A stretch of 64,000 nt of DNA from Paenibacillus luteus (GCF_006542765.1 NZ_SKCD01000088.1:206551-270550); one strand, 5' to 3'. Shown: positions 27,097 to 36,133, counted from the first letter of the stretch. The notes: generated by a model from the sequence alone, not told the origin. Numbers and translations: made by a program.

Positions 27097-28832
27097 AGAT
27101 TCAGCGGCGAATGGCTTTCCACTTCACATACCAGCTCATTATTTATTCCGTTCTTATTTTCGTAGCCATGTGTATATTGCTTTTTATCCTGATCAGCAAA
27201 ATCATGAACGAAGATTTAAGAAGCAGCTTTCCCGCTGGCGCACTTAGCTCAATTGTAACGGAAACCTTATTTGACGATAGCAATATCAAGCTGTCCAATC
27301 GCTGGCGAACGCTCATAGAGGAGCAAGGCATGTGGCTACAGGTCGTAGATACCAAGGGCGATGTTATCTATAGCGCCAATACCGATAGCGGTCAACCAAT
27401 GTCCTATTCGGTGACCCAGCTCCTAGCCATTCAGCAATCGGGCAAATATGGAGACTATTTTGTGGATAACCAGCTCGATCAAAGCTACAGCAGCCCCTAC
27501 CTATTCCTTCTTGGGTATAAGAGCCCGCAGCAGGAGAAGCTTGAGCGCTGGTATAATGCCTATCAGCAAAACGGTTTAGTCAGCTCCGCGCACCGTGATG
27601 CCCTTATCGCTGAGCTCCGCGAAACAAGCAGCTATTTGCTTATCGTTGATCAAGCGGGCGACAACGTTCAAATGATTGGCGATCAAGCTTCGGCCGTCAA
27701 TGAATACGAACCGCTGGAAGTGTTAATCATGCAGCAAAAGCCTCGCGATTATGATACGAATATTTATGTTTACCAGCCGCCAGCAAGCGAACTGACCTGG
27801 ATTATGCATACGCCAAATGCACCAGGAGCCTTTGCAAAACAGCCCGTTTTCAAAGAAATTATTCGCGTCTTTATTTGGATGGGCGGTTCGATCCTATTCC
27901 TCTCGCTCGCGGTTTCCATATGGCATGGCATCCGTTATGGCCAGCCCCTCATGCTGTTTGCGGGGTGGTTTGAGCGAATGGGCAGAGGTCTCTATGATGA
28001 GGTGCTGACGCCCAAGGATCGCCGAAGGGTCTTCCGCCGCAACGGCAAGCTTCGCATCCGTTACCGGCTCTACCGCGAGGCCATCGGCTCTTTCTACCAA
28101 ATGGCCGAACGACTCGCCCAAACGGAAAAGGATCGGCTGCAGCTCGAGAAAACGCGAGAGGAATGGATGAGCGGCATCTCACATGACTTGCGGACTCCGC
28201 TGTCCACTGTACAAGGGTATGGATACATACTCGAGAATTCACCTGACCAATGGAGCACGGAAGAGCTTCAGGAAATGGGCAAAATGATCCGTGAGAAAAG
28301 TGGCTATATGCTGGAGCTGATGTCTGATTTCTCGCTAATTTTTCAATTAAAGCAAAGCGCCGAGCTTATAGAGAGGAAAGAGCTTGAACTTGGCGAGCTC
28401 GTTAGAAGAGCCGTCCTGAAATATGTGAATGACGCCACGCTATCCGATGCCGACTTTCAATACGAAGGGGAGGAGCAGCCCATACCCGTGCTCGGCAACG
28501 AGAAATGGCTGCAGCGGCTCATGGACAATTTGCTCTCCAACGCCGTTAAGCATAATCCACCGGGTGTTGCGGTTACAGCAGCCTGCGGAATGGTCAACGA
28601 CGAAGCCTATATTTGCGTTTCCGATAACGGTCGAGGCATGGATGACGAAACCATCCATAATCTGTTCGAACGCTACTATCGCGGCACGAACACGGAAGAA
28701 TCCAGTGATGGCTCCGGCCTTGGCATGAGTATCGCTAAAATGATCGTGGAAGCGCATGGCGGCCGCATTGAGGTTCGCTCAGCTATCGGTGAAGGCACCT
28801 CCATCCTCATCTATTTCTCCGGAGATGAATAG
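27093..28832 (+). CDS. Membrane sensor histidine kinase
   Basis: About 579 residues. The first membrane helix (LIIYSVLIFVAMCILLFILI) is followed by an extracytoplasmic sensor region of about 215 residues and a second helix (FIWMGGSILFLSLAVSIWHG). The phosphorylation domain has MSGISHDLRTPLSTVQGYGY near residue 360, and the ATPase domain has LLSNAVKHNP, SDNGRGMDDE and GSGLGMSIAKMI. It is translationally coupled to the regulator by an ATGA overlap. Nothing downstream is co-transcribed, so its target is not obvious. The divergent DUF418 gene is one candidate. Confidence 0.92.
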   Translation: MKIQRRMAFHFTYQLIIYSVLIFVAMCILLFILISKIMNEDLRSSFPAGALSSIVTETLFDDSNIKLSNRWRTLIEEQGMWLQVVDTKGDVIYSANTDSGQPMSYSVTQLLAIQQSGKYGDYFVDNQLDQSYSSPYLFLLGYKSPQQEKLERWYNAYQQNGLVSSAHRDALIAELRETSSYLLIVDQAGDNVQMIGDQASAVNEYEPLEVLIMQQKPRDYDTNIYVYQPPASELTWIMHTPNAPGAFAKQPVFKEIIRVFIWMGGSILFLSLAVSIWHGIRYGQPLMLFAGWFERMGRGLYDEVLTPKDRRRVFRRNGKLRIRYRLYREAIGSFYQMAERLAQTEKDRLQLEKTREEWMSGISHDLRTPLSTVQGYGYILENSPDQWSTEELQEMGKMIREKSGYMLELMSDFSLIFQLKQSAELIERKELELGELVRRAVLKYVNDATLSDADFQYEGEEQPIPVLGNEKWLQRLMDNLLSNAVKHNPPGVAVTAACGMVNDEAYICVSDNGRGMDDETIHNLFERYYRGTNTEESSDGSGLGMSIAKMIVEAHGGRIEVRSAIGEGTSILIYFSGDE

Positions 28833-28840
28833 AGATTTCT

Positions 28841-28870
28841 AGAAGGGAGTCCTCCGACTTCCTTCTTTGT
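28841..28870. terminator. Convergent terminator between kinase and aminotransferase genes
   Basis: AGAAGGGAGTC pairs with GACTTCCTTCT (one G-T wobble) across a 4-nt loop, followed by TTTGT on the plus strand. It lies between the convergent kinase and aminotransferase genes. The T-run is short. Confidence 0.55.
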
Positions 28871-28881
28871 ACTCCTGCCTT

Positions 28882-30054
28882 CTATAACGCGCGCAAGCAG
28901 CGATCGATGCGCTCCAGCGCTTCCGTCAGCCTAGACACGGAGGAAGCATAGGAGCAGCGGATAAAGCCTTCCCCGCCTTGGCCAAATACATGGCCCGGAA
29001 CAGTTGCTACCCCCGCTTCAAACAGCAGCTTTTGGGCAAAGGAGTCGGAATCAAGTCCCGTATGCGCAATCGAGGGAAAAGCATAGAACGCCCCGCGAGG
29101 CTCGTGGCATGGCAAGCCAATTTCCCTCAATCCCTTTACAAACATCCGTCTCCGCTGGTTATAGGATTCCATCATCCTATCCTTTTCACCGAGACCATTC
29201 CGCAGTGACTCAATTGCAGCGATCTGCCCAATGATCGGCGCGCACATAACGGTATATTGGTGGATTTTCAGCATCGCAGCAATCAGCTCCTGATTTCCGC
29301 AAGCGTAGCCGATTCTCCAGCCGGTCATGGCAAATGCTTTCGAGAATCCGCTGATTAACAGCGTTCTATCCTTCATGCCCGGCAGTGTTGCAAAGCTGAC
29401 GTGCTTGCTGTCATAGGTAAGCTCAGCATAGATCTCATCAGATATGACAATCAGGTTGTTGTCCTCAACGACCTTAGCAATGGGCAGCCAGTCTTCATAG
29501 GTCATCATTGCCCCTGTCGGGTTGCTAGGATAGTTAATGATTAATACCTTGGAGCGTGGTGTCAGTCCGGCCTTTAATGCCTCCGCTGTCAGCTTGAAAT
29601 CGTCCTTCGCAAACGTTTCAACCTCAATGACCTTCCCCCCGTTTAACTGAGCAATTGGCGAATAAGCAACATAACTCGGAACAGGAACGATGATCTCATC
29701 CCCCTTCGTAATGAGAGCGCGAAGCGCCAGATCAATCGCCTCACTCCCGCCAACGGTCACGATAATCTCATTGGAGGGCTCGTATTTCACTTGAAAGCTA
29801 TTGTACAAATAGCTGGCTATTTCTTCTCTAAGCTCCAGCAGCCCCGCATTCGGCGTGTAGGTGGTTTTTCCGAGCTCGAGTGCCCGGACACAAGCAGCCC
29901 GGACATGCTCCGGTGTCACGAAGTCAGGCTCTCCGACTCCAAGGGAGATAATGTCCTTATTCCCTTCCGCCAGGCTAAAAAACTTTCGGATGCCCGAGGG
30001 CGGAATTTGCTTCACCATTGGCGAGATCATCTCGCTCATTGACCATGTTTTCAT
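28882..30054 (-). CDS. Class I/II PLP-dependent aminotransferase (AlaT/PatA-like)
   Basis: About 390 residues. The PLP-lysine motif is SGFSKAFAMTGWRIGY near residue 230. Other family motifs include NYPSNPTGAMMTYEDW, ISDEIYAELTY and a C-terminal FIRCSYASS arginine. In Bacillus the close types are AlaT (YugH, alanine-pyruvate transfer) and PatA. The upstream T-box leader shows it is regulated by tRNA charging, and the T-box features fit alanine best. AGGAGG is seven bases upstream of the ATG. It is a single gene. Confidence 0.9.
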   Translation of the reverse strand: MKTWSMSEMISPMVKQIPPSGIRKFFSLAEGNKDIISLGVGEPDFVTPEHVRAACVRALELGKTTYTPNAGLLELREEIASYLYNSFQVKYEPSNEIIVTVGGSEAIDLALRALITKGDEIIVPVPSYVAYSPIAQLNGGKVIEVETFAKDDFKLTAEALKAGLTPRSKVLIINYPSNPTGAMMTYEDWLPIAKVVEDNNLIVISDEIYAELTYDSKHVSFATLPGMKDRTLLISGFSKAFAMTGWRIGYACGNQELIAAMLKIHQYTVMCAPIIGQIAAIESLRNGLGEKDRMMESYNQRRRMFVKGLREIGLPCHEPRGAFYAFPSIAHTGLDSDSFAQKLLFEAGVATVPGHVFGQGGEGFIRCSYASSVSRLTEALERIDRCLRAL

Positions 30055-30086
30055 TGCTGTTCCTCCTAAAAAAGGTTATTGGAAAA

Positions 30087-30360
30087 CAAAAAAAGAGACC
30101 CATCCCTGTAAAGGGACGAGTCTCCACCCGTGTTACCACCCTAGTTCCACGCCGAAGCGCGACACTCTGCTCATGTATCCATCAATACATGTTCCCGTTA
30201 ACGCTGGAATTGCGGCAGAGCTTACTCTCGTTCAGCCTGCTTCTCGGAGATGGCTTTCCGCTAGCACCTGAACGTTGGTTTTCAGCTCCCCCAACTCTCT
30301 GTCCGAACAGGCCCGTAACGTACTCTTTCTCGTCTTCGAATATAAAAGCTATTCAGCTTG
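30087..30360 (-). promoter_or_regulatory. T-box riboswitch leader of the aminotransferase gene
   Basis: On the minus strand the leader ends with AGGGTGGTAACACG (30129-30142), the T-box sequence. A terminator hairpin follows at 30095-30124 (GAGACTCGTCCCT / AGGGATGGGTCTC, roughly) with a run of T to 30087. Upstream is a Stem-I-like region with AGAGAGTTGG, GCTGAAAACCAAC and a specifier loop (AGTA on one side, GCGGAAAGCCATC on the other). Readable specifier options are GCC (Ala), AGC (Ser) or AAG (Lys). The UGGU motif pairs with a tRNA whose discriminator base is A. That fits Ala and argues against Ser, which has G. Uncharged tRNA would stabilise the antiterminator and turn the gene on. Confidence 0.9.
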
Positions 30361-30592
30361 TCATTGCATAGCAACTAAATTGTTAAAATTTTTACCAATG
30401 ATAACATCAAAAACACGGATATGCAATACCCATTTTTTTGTTAATAAAATCCGAGTTATTCATAGTCTAAAACTATAAAGTTTATTCATTTTATATATTT
30501 CCATTATGAAGGCTGGAGCTGTAACATACAACTTAACTTCATGCGGAACACATTACGATCCACACTATTCAGAGATTTAAGGAGGCCTACTT

Positions 30593-31273
30593 ATGAGTGA
30601 TATCGTCAAAAAACATTTCGATGCCGTCGCGCCTCAATATGACCGCCAGCGCCGCCAGTTAATCCCTTGCTTCGATGATTTTTACGGCATCGCAACGGAT
30701 ATGGTCACATGCGAGAGCGACTCGCCGCGCATTCTGGACCTAGGGGCCGGCACCGGGCTGTTCTCCTCTTTCTTACGGAGCAAATATCCAAGCGCTTCCC
30801 TTACGCTTATCGATCTCAGCGAGGAAATGCTGAAGGGCGCCCGCTCCCGCTTTGAGCAGGATGCTGCCGTCAGCTACATCACGGCCGATTATTCCAATCA
30901 TTCTTATACGGAGAAGTACGATGCCGTCATTTCTTCCCTATCCATTCACCATCTGACTCATCCCGCTAAGCGTGCGGTATTCCGGACTATCCACGGGCTG
31001 CTAGCCGACGGAGGCCTATTCGTAAACGCTGACCAGGCAGCAGGCCCATCGGCATATTGGGAGGATTATTACATGGACCAGTGGAAAAAAGCCATCTGGC
31101 AAAGCGGCTTGCCTGCTGAAGCCATTGAAGCCTCTATTGAACGCCGTGAAGTAGATATTAATGCCACGGTGCAGGACCAGCTCGACTGGCTGCGAGAGGC
31201 GGGCTTTGCCCAAAGCGATTGCGTTTATAAAAACAATGGATTCGCTGTGTTTGCCGCTCATAAGAGCCGGTAA
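30593..31273 (+). CDS. Class I SAM-dependent methyltransferase
   Basis: About 226 residues. Motif I is ILDLGAGTGLFSS near residue 47, the acidic end of the second strand is LTLIDLSEEML, and motif IV-like KYDAVISSLSIHHL follows. It resembles small-molecule methyltransferases of the UbiE/Tam type. The substrate is unknown. AAGGAGG is nine bases upstream of the ATG. It is a single gene. The 240 bp upstream of 30593 are AT-rich and otherwise featureless. Confidence 0.88.
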   Translation: MSDIVKKHFDAVAPQYDRQRRQLIPCFDDFYGIATDMVTCESDSPRILDLGAGTGLFSSFLRSKYPSASLTLIDLSEEMLKGARSRFEQDAAVSYITADYSNHSYTEKYDAVISSLSIHHLTHPAKRAVFRTIHGLLADGGLFVNADQAAGPSAYWEDYYMDQWKKAIWQSGLPAEAIEASIERREVDINATVQDQLDWLREAGFAQSDCVYKNNGFAVFAAHKSR

Positions 31274-31450
31274 TTGATCCTAAGCTCCCTCTGACCCATT
31301 CATTCAAAGCCAAAGCCGGAGTAATTCCCCTTTAACAAGTGCGGATTGATTCGGCTTTTATTTCGATTTTGAAAATATTCGCTTGCAATCCCTTTAATTC
31401 CGAGTATAATACTAGGTATAGAAACATTACGGAGATTGGAGCTGACCGGT

Positions 31451-31792
31451 ATGACATATTCCGAGAAACAAATTGCAGCAAAATGGGTTGATGATTATTT
31501 GGATCTTTACAACTTTGCCGTAACCGTCGGAGATACCGAATGGCAGCAGCAAATCCTCCAAACCTTGCATGCGAAAGACAACCATATCCGCCTCGAAATC
31601 GAGCATGGCATCCGCGTGGACCTATGGCTGCGTTTTGATCAAATTAATCGTAAAATGCTTGATATATACGAACAGCTTCGCGACGCCCAGCATTCGGAGC
31701 AGCAGCAGAAGCAGCTTAGAGAAAAGGTATGGGAATTCAAGCTTCAGAGGGTTATGATTGCTAGCAAGCTGAAGGCTCACTATGCATCTTAA
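31451..31792 (+). CDS. Small hypothetical protein
   Basis: About 113 residues, not recognised. It is largely alpha-helical and charged: KWVDDYLDLYNFAVTVGDTE, IRLEIEHGIRVDLWLRFDQI, then a glutamine-rich helix (AQHSEQQQKQLREK). No signal peptide or membrane segment. ATG 31451 is preferred, with GGAG nine bases upstream; a TTG at 31436 lacks one. The helical, charged composition would suit a small cytoplasmic adaptor, but no function can be assigned. Confidence 0.65.
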   Translation: MTYSEKQIAAKWVDDYLDLYNFAVTVGDTEWQQQILQTLHAKDNHIRLEIEHGIRVDLWLRFDQINRKMLDIYEQLRDAQHSEQQQKQLREKVWEFKLQRVMIASKLKAHYAS

Positions 31793-32016
31793 AGAGGAAA
31801 TGAAGAGTAATAGAATCAAATTCATCAGACCACTGGTTTGCGAATTGACAATATTGCCGCCTAACCGAAAAGCTCTGTAAATAAAAAAAAGCCGGCATGC
31901 AGTGATCTGCTCTGCTTAGCTATGTAGGATATTGCTTTAATGATTGGTATGCAGCGAACTGCTCTGCCACGTATGCAGATTCTAGTTTCTATGAATGGCC
32001 AGATTCATAGATCATA

Positions 32017-32232
32017 TTACATCGATACTTGCTCCATGTCGCGCATCATCTTCATCATCATCGTGGACATTTCGTCGCATTCTTGCATTTTCATCATCAT
32101 CATGTTCATATCCATGCTGTCCATCATGTTCATTTCCATCATCATGTCCATCATCATCTTCATGGACTTCATCTTGCACATCATTTCTTCCATGCACATG
32201 TTCATCATCATTTGCATTGCCATTTTTTCCAT
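32017..32232 (-). CDS. Methionine-rich small protein (36 of 71 residues Met)
   Basis: A 71-residue protein with 36 methionines and three cysteines, beginning MEKMAMQMMMNMCMEEMMCK. The other residues are mainly Asp, Glu, Lys, Asn and Ser, so it is hydrophilic apart from Met. It has no signal peptide. I believe it is a real gene because GGGGAGGTGA lies just before the ATG (seven-base gap) and a sigma-A-type promoter stands 35 bp upstream. The overlapping frames (acidic His/Asp-rich on the same strand, His-rich on the other) are side effects of the ATG/CAT triplet repeats. Met and Cys could bind Cu(I) or buffer oxidants, but this is speculation. Confidence 0.75.
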   Translation of the reverse strand: MEKMAMQMMMNMCMEEMMCKMKSMKMMMDMMMEMNMMDSMDMNMMMMKMQECDEMSTMMMKMMRDMEQVSM

Positions 32233-32266
32233 TATCGTTCACCTCCCCAAATGATTTCCTATACTG

Positions 32267-32295
32267 AAGATACTACAGCCGCGAAAATATTTCAA
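32267..32295 (-). promoter_or_regulatory. Putative sigma-A promoter of the methionine-rich gene
   Basis: On the minus strand TTGAAA (32290-32295) and TATCTT (32267-32272) are separated by exactly 17 bp, about 35 bp upstream of the start codon. The -10 element matches the consensus at only four of six bases. Confidence 0.5.
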
Positions 32296-32537
32296 GGCTT
32301 TTTTTCGATTTTTATTGATTTTTTATAAATAAGTATGTTATAAATAAAGATTACTCTTTTAATTCACATTACTCCCCTTGGAATAATCGTTATGCTCGGA
32401 CAATAAAATCCCCCCTCTTCTCTGCCGCTCACAACCATCTTTTCTCTATAAGCCAACCGATGCCAAGACTAGCTAAAACAAAATTTGTGATATAATAATG
32501 CCCACTAAATGAAATGGAATAACGGGCGGGGATACCT

Positions 32538-33455
32538 ATGAAATTGGAACGATTGATTTCTATGATCTACAAGCTGCTTAATCACGAAGTTCTGTCTGCC
32601 TCCATGCTAGCAGAAGAGTTCCAAGTTTCTCAAAGAACCATCTATCGGGATATCGATGTCATCTGTGCAGCCGGCTTTCCAGTCATCTCTTACCAGGGAA
32701 TGAATGGCGGATATGGCATGATAGAAGGATATAAAATGGATAAAAGCTTGCTTGGTTCGTATGATGTTGATTCCCTGATTACTGTGCTAAGCAGCCTCTC
32801 CTCCGTATTTCAAGACGAGCGTGCGCAAGGAACCATTGAACGATTGCAAACGATCGGGCAAGGGCATCAGACACCGATTCTATCGGTAGACTTTGAAACC
32901 CGTCGTACAGATCCCGAAGCGCTTCCTTATTTACGAACAGCCATTAAGGAGCGAAATATCGTCCGTTTCGATTACATCAATGCAAAGAATGAACGAACAT
33001 CCCGTGATTTGGAACCGGTGAGGCTTCATTTTAAATATAGCAATTGGTATGTCTATGGTTATTGCCGAACAAGGCAGGATTATCGGGAATTCCGGCTATC
33101 AAGAATGATGAATTTGTTCCTGACTCAGGATGCCTTTCAGCCACATCTCGAGGTGCCGGAAGAGGCCCGTCCTTCAAACAAGGAATGGCAAGATCAAATA
33201 CAGGATGTCGTGGTCAGGGTGGGACCTGAGGCTCTGTCAGAGGCTATGGATCAGTTTCACCAGGTGGATAAGCAATTTCTGGCCGATGGAAGCGTGACGC
33301 TGCGAATTCCGGTTTACAAACCGCTGGAGGCACGCTGGCTTTGGTCCATTCTGCTGAGTTTTGGCAGCGGCGCCGAAGTCCTCGAGCCCTCTCCGCTGCG
33401 AGCCATTTTAAAAGAACAGCTTTCAAATACGCTCAAACTCTATGAAGAAGTATGA
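32538..33455 (+). CDS. YafY-type transcriptional regulator (HTH_11 plus WYL domain)
   Basis: About 305 residues. An N-terminal winged helix-turn-helix (RLISMIYKLLNHEVLSASML, then EFQVSQRTIYRDIDVICAAG) is followed by a central WYL domain (RNIVRFDYINAKNERTSRDL, NWYVYGYCRTRQDYREFRLSRM) and a C-terminal WCX-type region. WYL regulators respond to nucleic acids or small ligands and often control nearby genes. The following DinB gene is a candidate target. A terminator overlaps its stop codon. Confidence 0.88.
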   Translation: MKLERLISMIYKLLNHEVLSASMLAEEFQVSQRTIYRDIDVICAAGFPVISYQGMNGGYGMIEGYKMDKSLLGSYDVDSLITVLSSLSSVFQDERAQGTIERLQTIGQGHQTPILSVDFETRRTDPEALPYLRTAIKERNIVRFDYINAKNERTSRDLEPVRLHFKYSNWYVYGYCRTRQDYREFRLSRMMNLFLTQDAFQPHLEVPEEARPSNKEWQDQIQDVVVRVGPEALSEAMDQFHQVDKQFLADGSVTLRIPVYKPLEARWLWSILLSFGSGAEVLEPSPLRAILKEQLSNTLKLYEEV

Positions 33456-33480
33456 CAGACTGTTGTCATACTTCTTTTAT
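33447..33480 (+). terminator. Terminator overlapping the stop codon of the WYL regulator
   Basis: GAAGTATGACA (33447-33457) pairs with TGTCATACTTC (33464-33474) across a 6-nt loop, followed by TTTTAT. The TGA stop codon of the regulator lies inside the 5' arm. Confidence 0.8.
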
Positions 33481-33537
33481 TATAATTACAACAGATACCA
33501 AAACAAACGCATGAGAAGCCAAAAGGAGACGTTATGA

Positions 33538-34047
33538 ATGTCGAATCATCCGGTACAAATGTTTGAATACCACACCTGGGCCAGCCAAACCATCCTGGGG
33601 AGAATCAAGGAACTCCCGTCCTCCGTGCTGAGCCAAGAAGTGAACAGCTCATTTCCCACCATCGCCCATGCACTGAGCCATATCTATGCGGTTGATAAGA
33701 TGTGGTATCTGGTTTTGACAGGTACGGGTATGCCAGAGGCGCTGCAAGCATGCATACCGCTAAATGAAAGCATCCTGCCATCCATAGAAGACTATTCCAA
33801 TATCTATGCCGAGTTATCCGATCAATTCAGAGAATGGTTTAGGAGCCACCCCGATTTAGAGCAAGCGACTTTACTTGATAATCCGTTCGCAGGAGTCCGC
33901 CAAACGCGCCTATCAGAAATTGTGCTGCAGATAGTCAATCACGGGACCTATCACAGGGGCAATGTGTCTACAATGCTGCGTCAGCTCGGCCATGCGTCCA
34001 CTATGAACGACTATTCTCTTTTTTGGTATCAAGAACCATTGAGGTAA
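33538..34047 (+). CDS. DinB-family protein
   Basis: About 169 residues, a four-helix bundle of the DinB/YfiT superfamily. Metal-ligand histidines are visible in IAHALSHIYAVDKMW and QIVNHGTYHRGNVSTMLRQLG. Some members are thiol- or damage-linked transferases, but the specific role is unknown. ATG 33538 is in frame, with AAAGGAG nine bases upstream. An overlapping out-of-frame ATG at 33534 opens only a ten-codon frame. Confidence 0.85.
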   Translation: MSNHPVQMFEYHTWASQTILGRIKELPSSVLSQEVNSSFPTIAHALSHIYAVDKMWYLVLTGTGMPEALQACIPLNESILPSIEDYSNIYAELSDQFREWFRSHPDLEQATLLDNPFAGVRQTRLSEIVLQIVNHGTYHRGNVSTMLRQLGHASTMNDYSLFWYQEPLR

Positions 34048-34135
34048 GGTTAATCAACACAGCCAATCGATCTATTCCTCATTAGACCTCTGCTACTGTT
34101 AATAAAAATACGTTTTATCGAATAGGAGAAAAATG

Positions 34136-34552
34136 ATGTTTCATGTACTACAAGAGATTAACTGGATTGCAGTATTATTAGCTGCATTAGCTTCCGCTGT
34201 ATTGGGAGGACTTTGGTTTACTGTGTTTTTCGGAAAAGCTTATGCCCTTGCGCTAGGAAGAGAAGGCAAACCTGCTGAAAAGCCAGCGCCCCTATTTATT
34301 GCAGGACCTTTTGTGTGCGGTTTAATTACAACAGTCACAATGGCCATTTTAATCTATGCCTTAAACATCGAATCCCTTGTTGATGCTATCCTCTTCGGTG
34401 TTATTGTCGGTATTGGCTTGTTGACCTCAACGACCGTCAATACGGCAATCAATCCAAACATGCCTCGCCCGCTTTTGTACGGACTGATTAGCGGAAGTTA
34501 CTTTTCACTGTCCGGTTTGATCATTAGCATAGTTCTTGTCATTATGAAATAG
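34136..34552 (+). CDS. DUF1761 family membrane protein
   Basis: About 138 residues with four hydrophobic segments. It opens with NWIAVLLAALASAVLGGLWFTVFFGKAY, the signature of DUF1761 proteins, whose function is unknown. AGGAG precedes two adjacent ATG codons (34133 and 34136); the second gives the better spacing. A hairpin at 34629-34654 follows. Confidence 0.78.
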   Translation: MFHVLQEINWIAVLLAALASAVLGGLWFTVFFGKAYALALGREGKPAEKPAPLFIAGPFVCGLITTVTMAILIYALNIESLVDAILFGVIVGIGLLTSTTVNTAINPNMPRPLLYGLISGSYFSLSGLIISIVLVIMK

Positions 34553-34628
34553 TGGGTTATTCATGAATCGGAAATAGGCTCAGCACGCGTTCTAAGGTCA
34601 TTAAATATTAACTTCAAAAATAAACGCT

Positions 34629-34654
34629 GCCCAGTTCTCTTGAGAGAACTGGGC
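34629..34654. terminator. Hairpin after the DUF1761 gene
   Basis: GCCCAGTTCTC and GAGAACTGGGC form a perfect 11-bp stem with a 4-nt loop. The T-run is weak on the plus strand (TTAATT), so termination is likely but not certain. It lies inside the leader of the next gene. Confidence 0.6.
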
Positions 34655-34732
34655 TTAATTGCTAAGCTAGCCTTATCGTTTATAAGCATCAGAATTAGAT
34701 TCCATACCGAGAAAGGAGAAAGTATCTTAATT

Positions 34733-35302
34733 ATGGACATTGAAAATCTATTTACTGCAATATCGAAAGAAGATTTAAGGGATTGGCTGCAAGAGAATAG
34801 CAAGATAGCAACATCTTGTTGGGTCGTCGTGAGCATGGCGCCAAAGCCAGATTCGTTGCTGTATTTGGACGCGGTCGAACAATCTTTATGTTTCGGTTGG
34901 ATCGACGGGGTTAAGAAGAAAATATCTGAAACCGGGCTCTCGCAGAGACTGTCTCCAAGAAGCAAAAAAAGCAATTGGACTGAATTAAATAAAGAGCGTG
35001 TCCGCCGCCTGGAAAAGTTAGGGTTAATGACGGGTGAAGGAAGAAAGGTGCTTCCAGATATGAGGCATGATTCATTTAAAATAGATACGGTGATCGAGCA
35101 AAGGCTAAAAGAGGATACACAGGTATACGAGAATTTCTTGGCGTTTCCAGCTCTTTATCAAAGAGTTCGAATCGACACGATCCAGAGCAATAAACATCAG
35201 CCAGAATTATTTAAGGATAGATTAGACAAATTTATAACAAACACGAAAGAAAATAAAATGTACGGCCAATGGCATGATAATGGCCGCCTTCTCGATTATT
35301 AA
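34733..35302 (+). CDS. YdeI/OmpD-associated family protein
   Basis: About 189 residues. SCWVVVSMAPKPDSLLYLDAVEQSLCFGWIDGVKKKI and RRLEKLGLMTGEGRKVLPD resemble YdeI-like proteins, which are annotated in databases as bacteriocin-protection factors. Their biochemical function is unclear. ATG 34733 is preferred. AAAGGAG is 14 bases upstream, an unusually long gap. A longer frame without a site is also open to 34640. Confidence 0.75.
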   Translation: MDIENLFTAISKEDLRDWLQENSKIATSCWVVVSMAPKPDSLLYLDAVEQSLCFGWIDGVKKKISETGLSQRLSPRSKKSNWTELNKERVRRLEKLGLMTGEGRKVLPDMRHDSFKIDTVIEQRLKEDTQVYENFLAFPALYQRVRIDTIQSNKHQPELFKDRLDKFITNTKENKMYGQWHDNGRLLDY

Positions 35303-35382
35303 GATGCGCTAGATCGAATAGAGTGAAATGAAGTGTTTACAGCCTCTCCCCCCTCCCACAACGTGAAGGCTAAGGCTTTTAC

Positions 35383-35426
35383 AAAAAAAGCAGCCAACCA
35401 GACTTGGAATAGTCCGATCGACTGCT
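35383..35426 (-). terminator. Terminator after the SLH-domain protein gene
   Basis: On the minus strand AGCAGTC...GGCTGCT arms (with an inner GACT/AGTC pairing) are followed by TTTTTTT. It lies just after the stop codon of the SLH gene. Confidence 0.75.
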
Positions 35427-35443
35427 ATGCATCTTAACAAAAC

Positions 35444-36133
35444 TTAAGCCGTAGTTTCCGGCTCAACCGGGTCTGGAGCAACATCGTCCTTGTGCGCATC
35501 AATGAAGCTGCGTGCATCATACAGGATCGCTGCCGCTTCGGCACGCGTCAGTACATGCGTTGGATCGAAGTTGCCTGCTTCATCCAGGGATACGATTTTG
35601 TACAGAAGCGCACGTTGGATCGTACCTTGGTAGTCAACCGTGATCGACTTCTCATCTTGGATTGGAATGAACATTTTAATCGTCGGGTACTGGCCTGTCA
35701 GCTCAAGAGCCTGTACGAGATAATGCGTGAACTGCTCCTTGGTGAGCGGTGCCTTCGGATCAATATCGGCTGGAATATCCAGGCCGTTATAGTGGGCAAT
35801 AACAAAATCCTCCGCGTACCACGCGTCGTTGTTTACTTTTGTATAAAAACCGTCCGCAGTTGGCGCGCTTGAGAAATCAATGGCTGCGAGGCTAATTTGC
35901 GTTGCTCTAACGATTAAGGAAATGCCTTGTGCGGCGGTTAGGTTATCTTCCGGGTTGAAAGACGTATCGCTCACTCCCTTGATAATGCCTTGTTGCTGCA
36001 AGGCTTCAATCTTCGCTTTGCTGCTTAAGCTAGAAATATCGCTAAATGGAGCTGCTGCAAAGGCTTGTGTAGCAATAGTTGCAGAAAGCATGACAGCGAC
36101 CGCTGCAATGGATGTCGTTATACGTTTCTTCAT
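35444..36133 (-). CDS. Secreted SLH-domain protein
   Basis: About 229 residues. A signal peptide (MKKRITTSIAAVAVMLSATI... AFAAA) is followed by three degenerate S-layer-homology motifs: APFSDISSLSSKAKIEAL with GIIKGVSDTSFNPEDNLTAA, a second around residues 105-150, and a third ending DPTHVLTRAEAAAILYDA. SLH motifs bind pyruvylated cell-wall polymer. There is no other domain, so it may be a wall-associated structural protein. It is monocistronic. Confidence 0.85.
   Translation of the reverse strand: MKKRITTSIAAVAVMLSATIATQAFAAAPFSDISSLSSKAKIEALQQQGIIKGVSDTSFNPEDNLTAAQGISLIVRATQISLAAIDFSSAPTADGFYTKVNNDAWYAEDFVIAHYNGLDIPADIDPKAPLTKEQFTHYLVQALELTGQYPTIKMFIPIQDEKSITVDYQGTIQRALLYKIVSLDEAGNFDPTHVLTRAEAAAILYDARSFIDAHKDDVAPDPVEPETTA

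Noticed and set aside
32029..32328. A His-rich frame on the plus strand, and an Asp/His-rich frame on the minus strand, opposite or beside the methionine-rich gene
   Set aside because: They arise because ATG/CAT-rich triplets stay open in several frames. Only the Met-rich frame has a ribosome site and promoter at the right distance.
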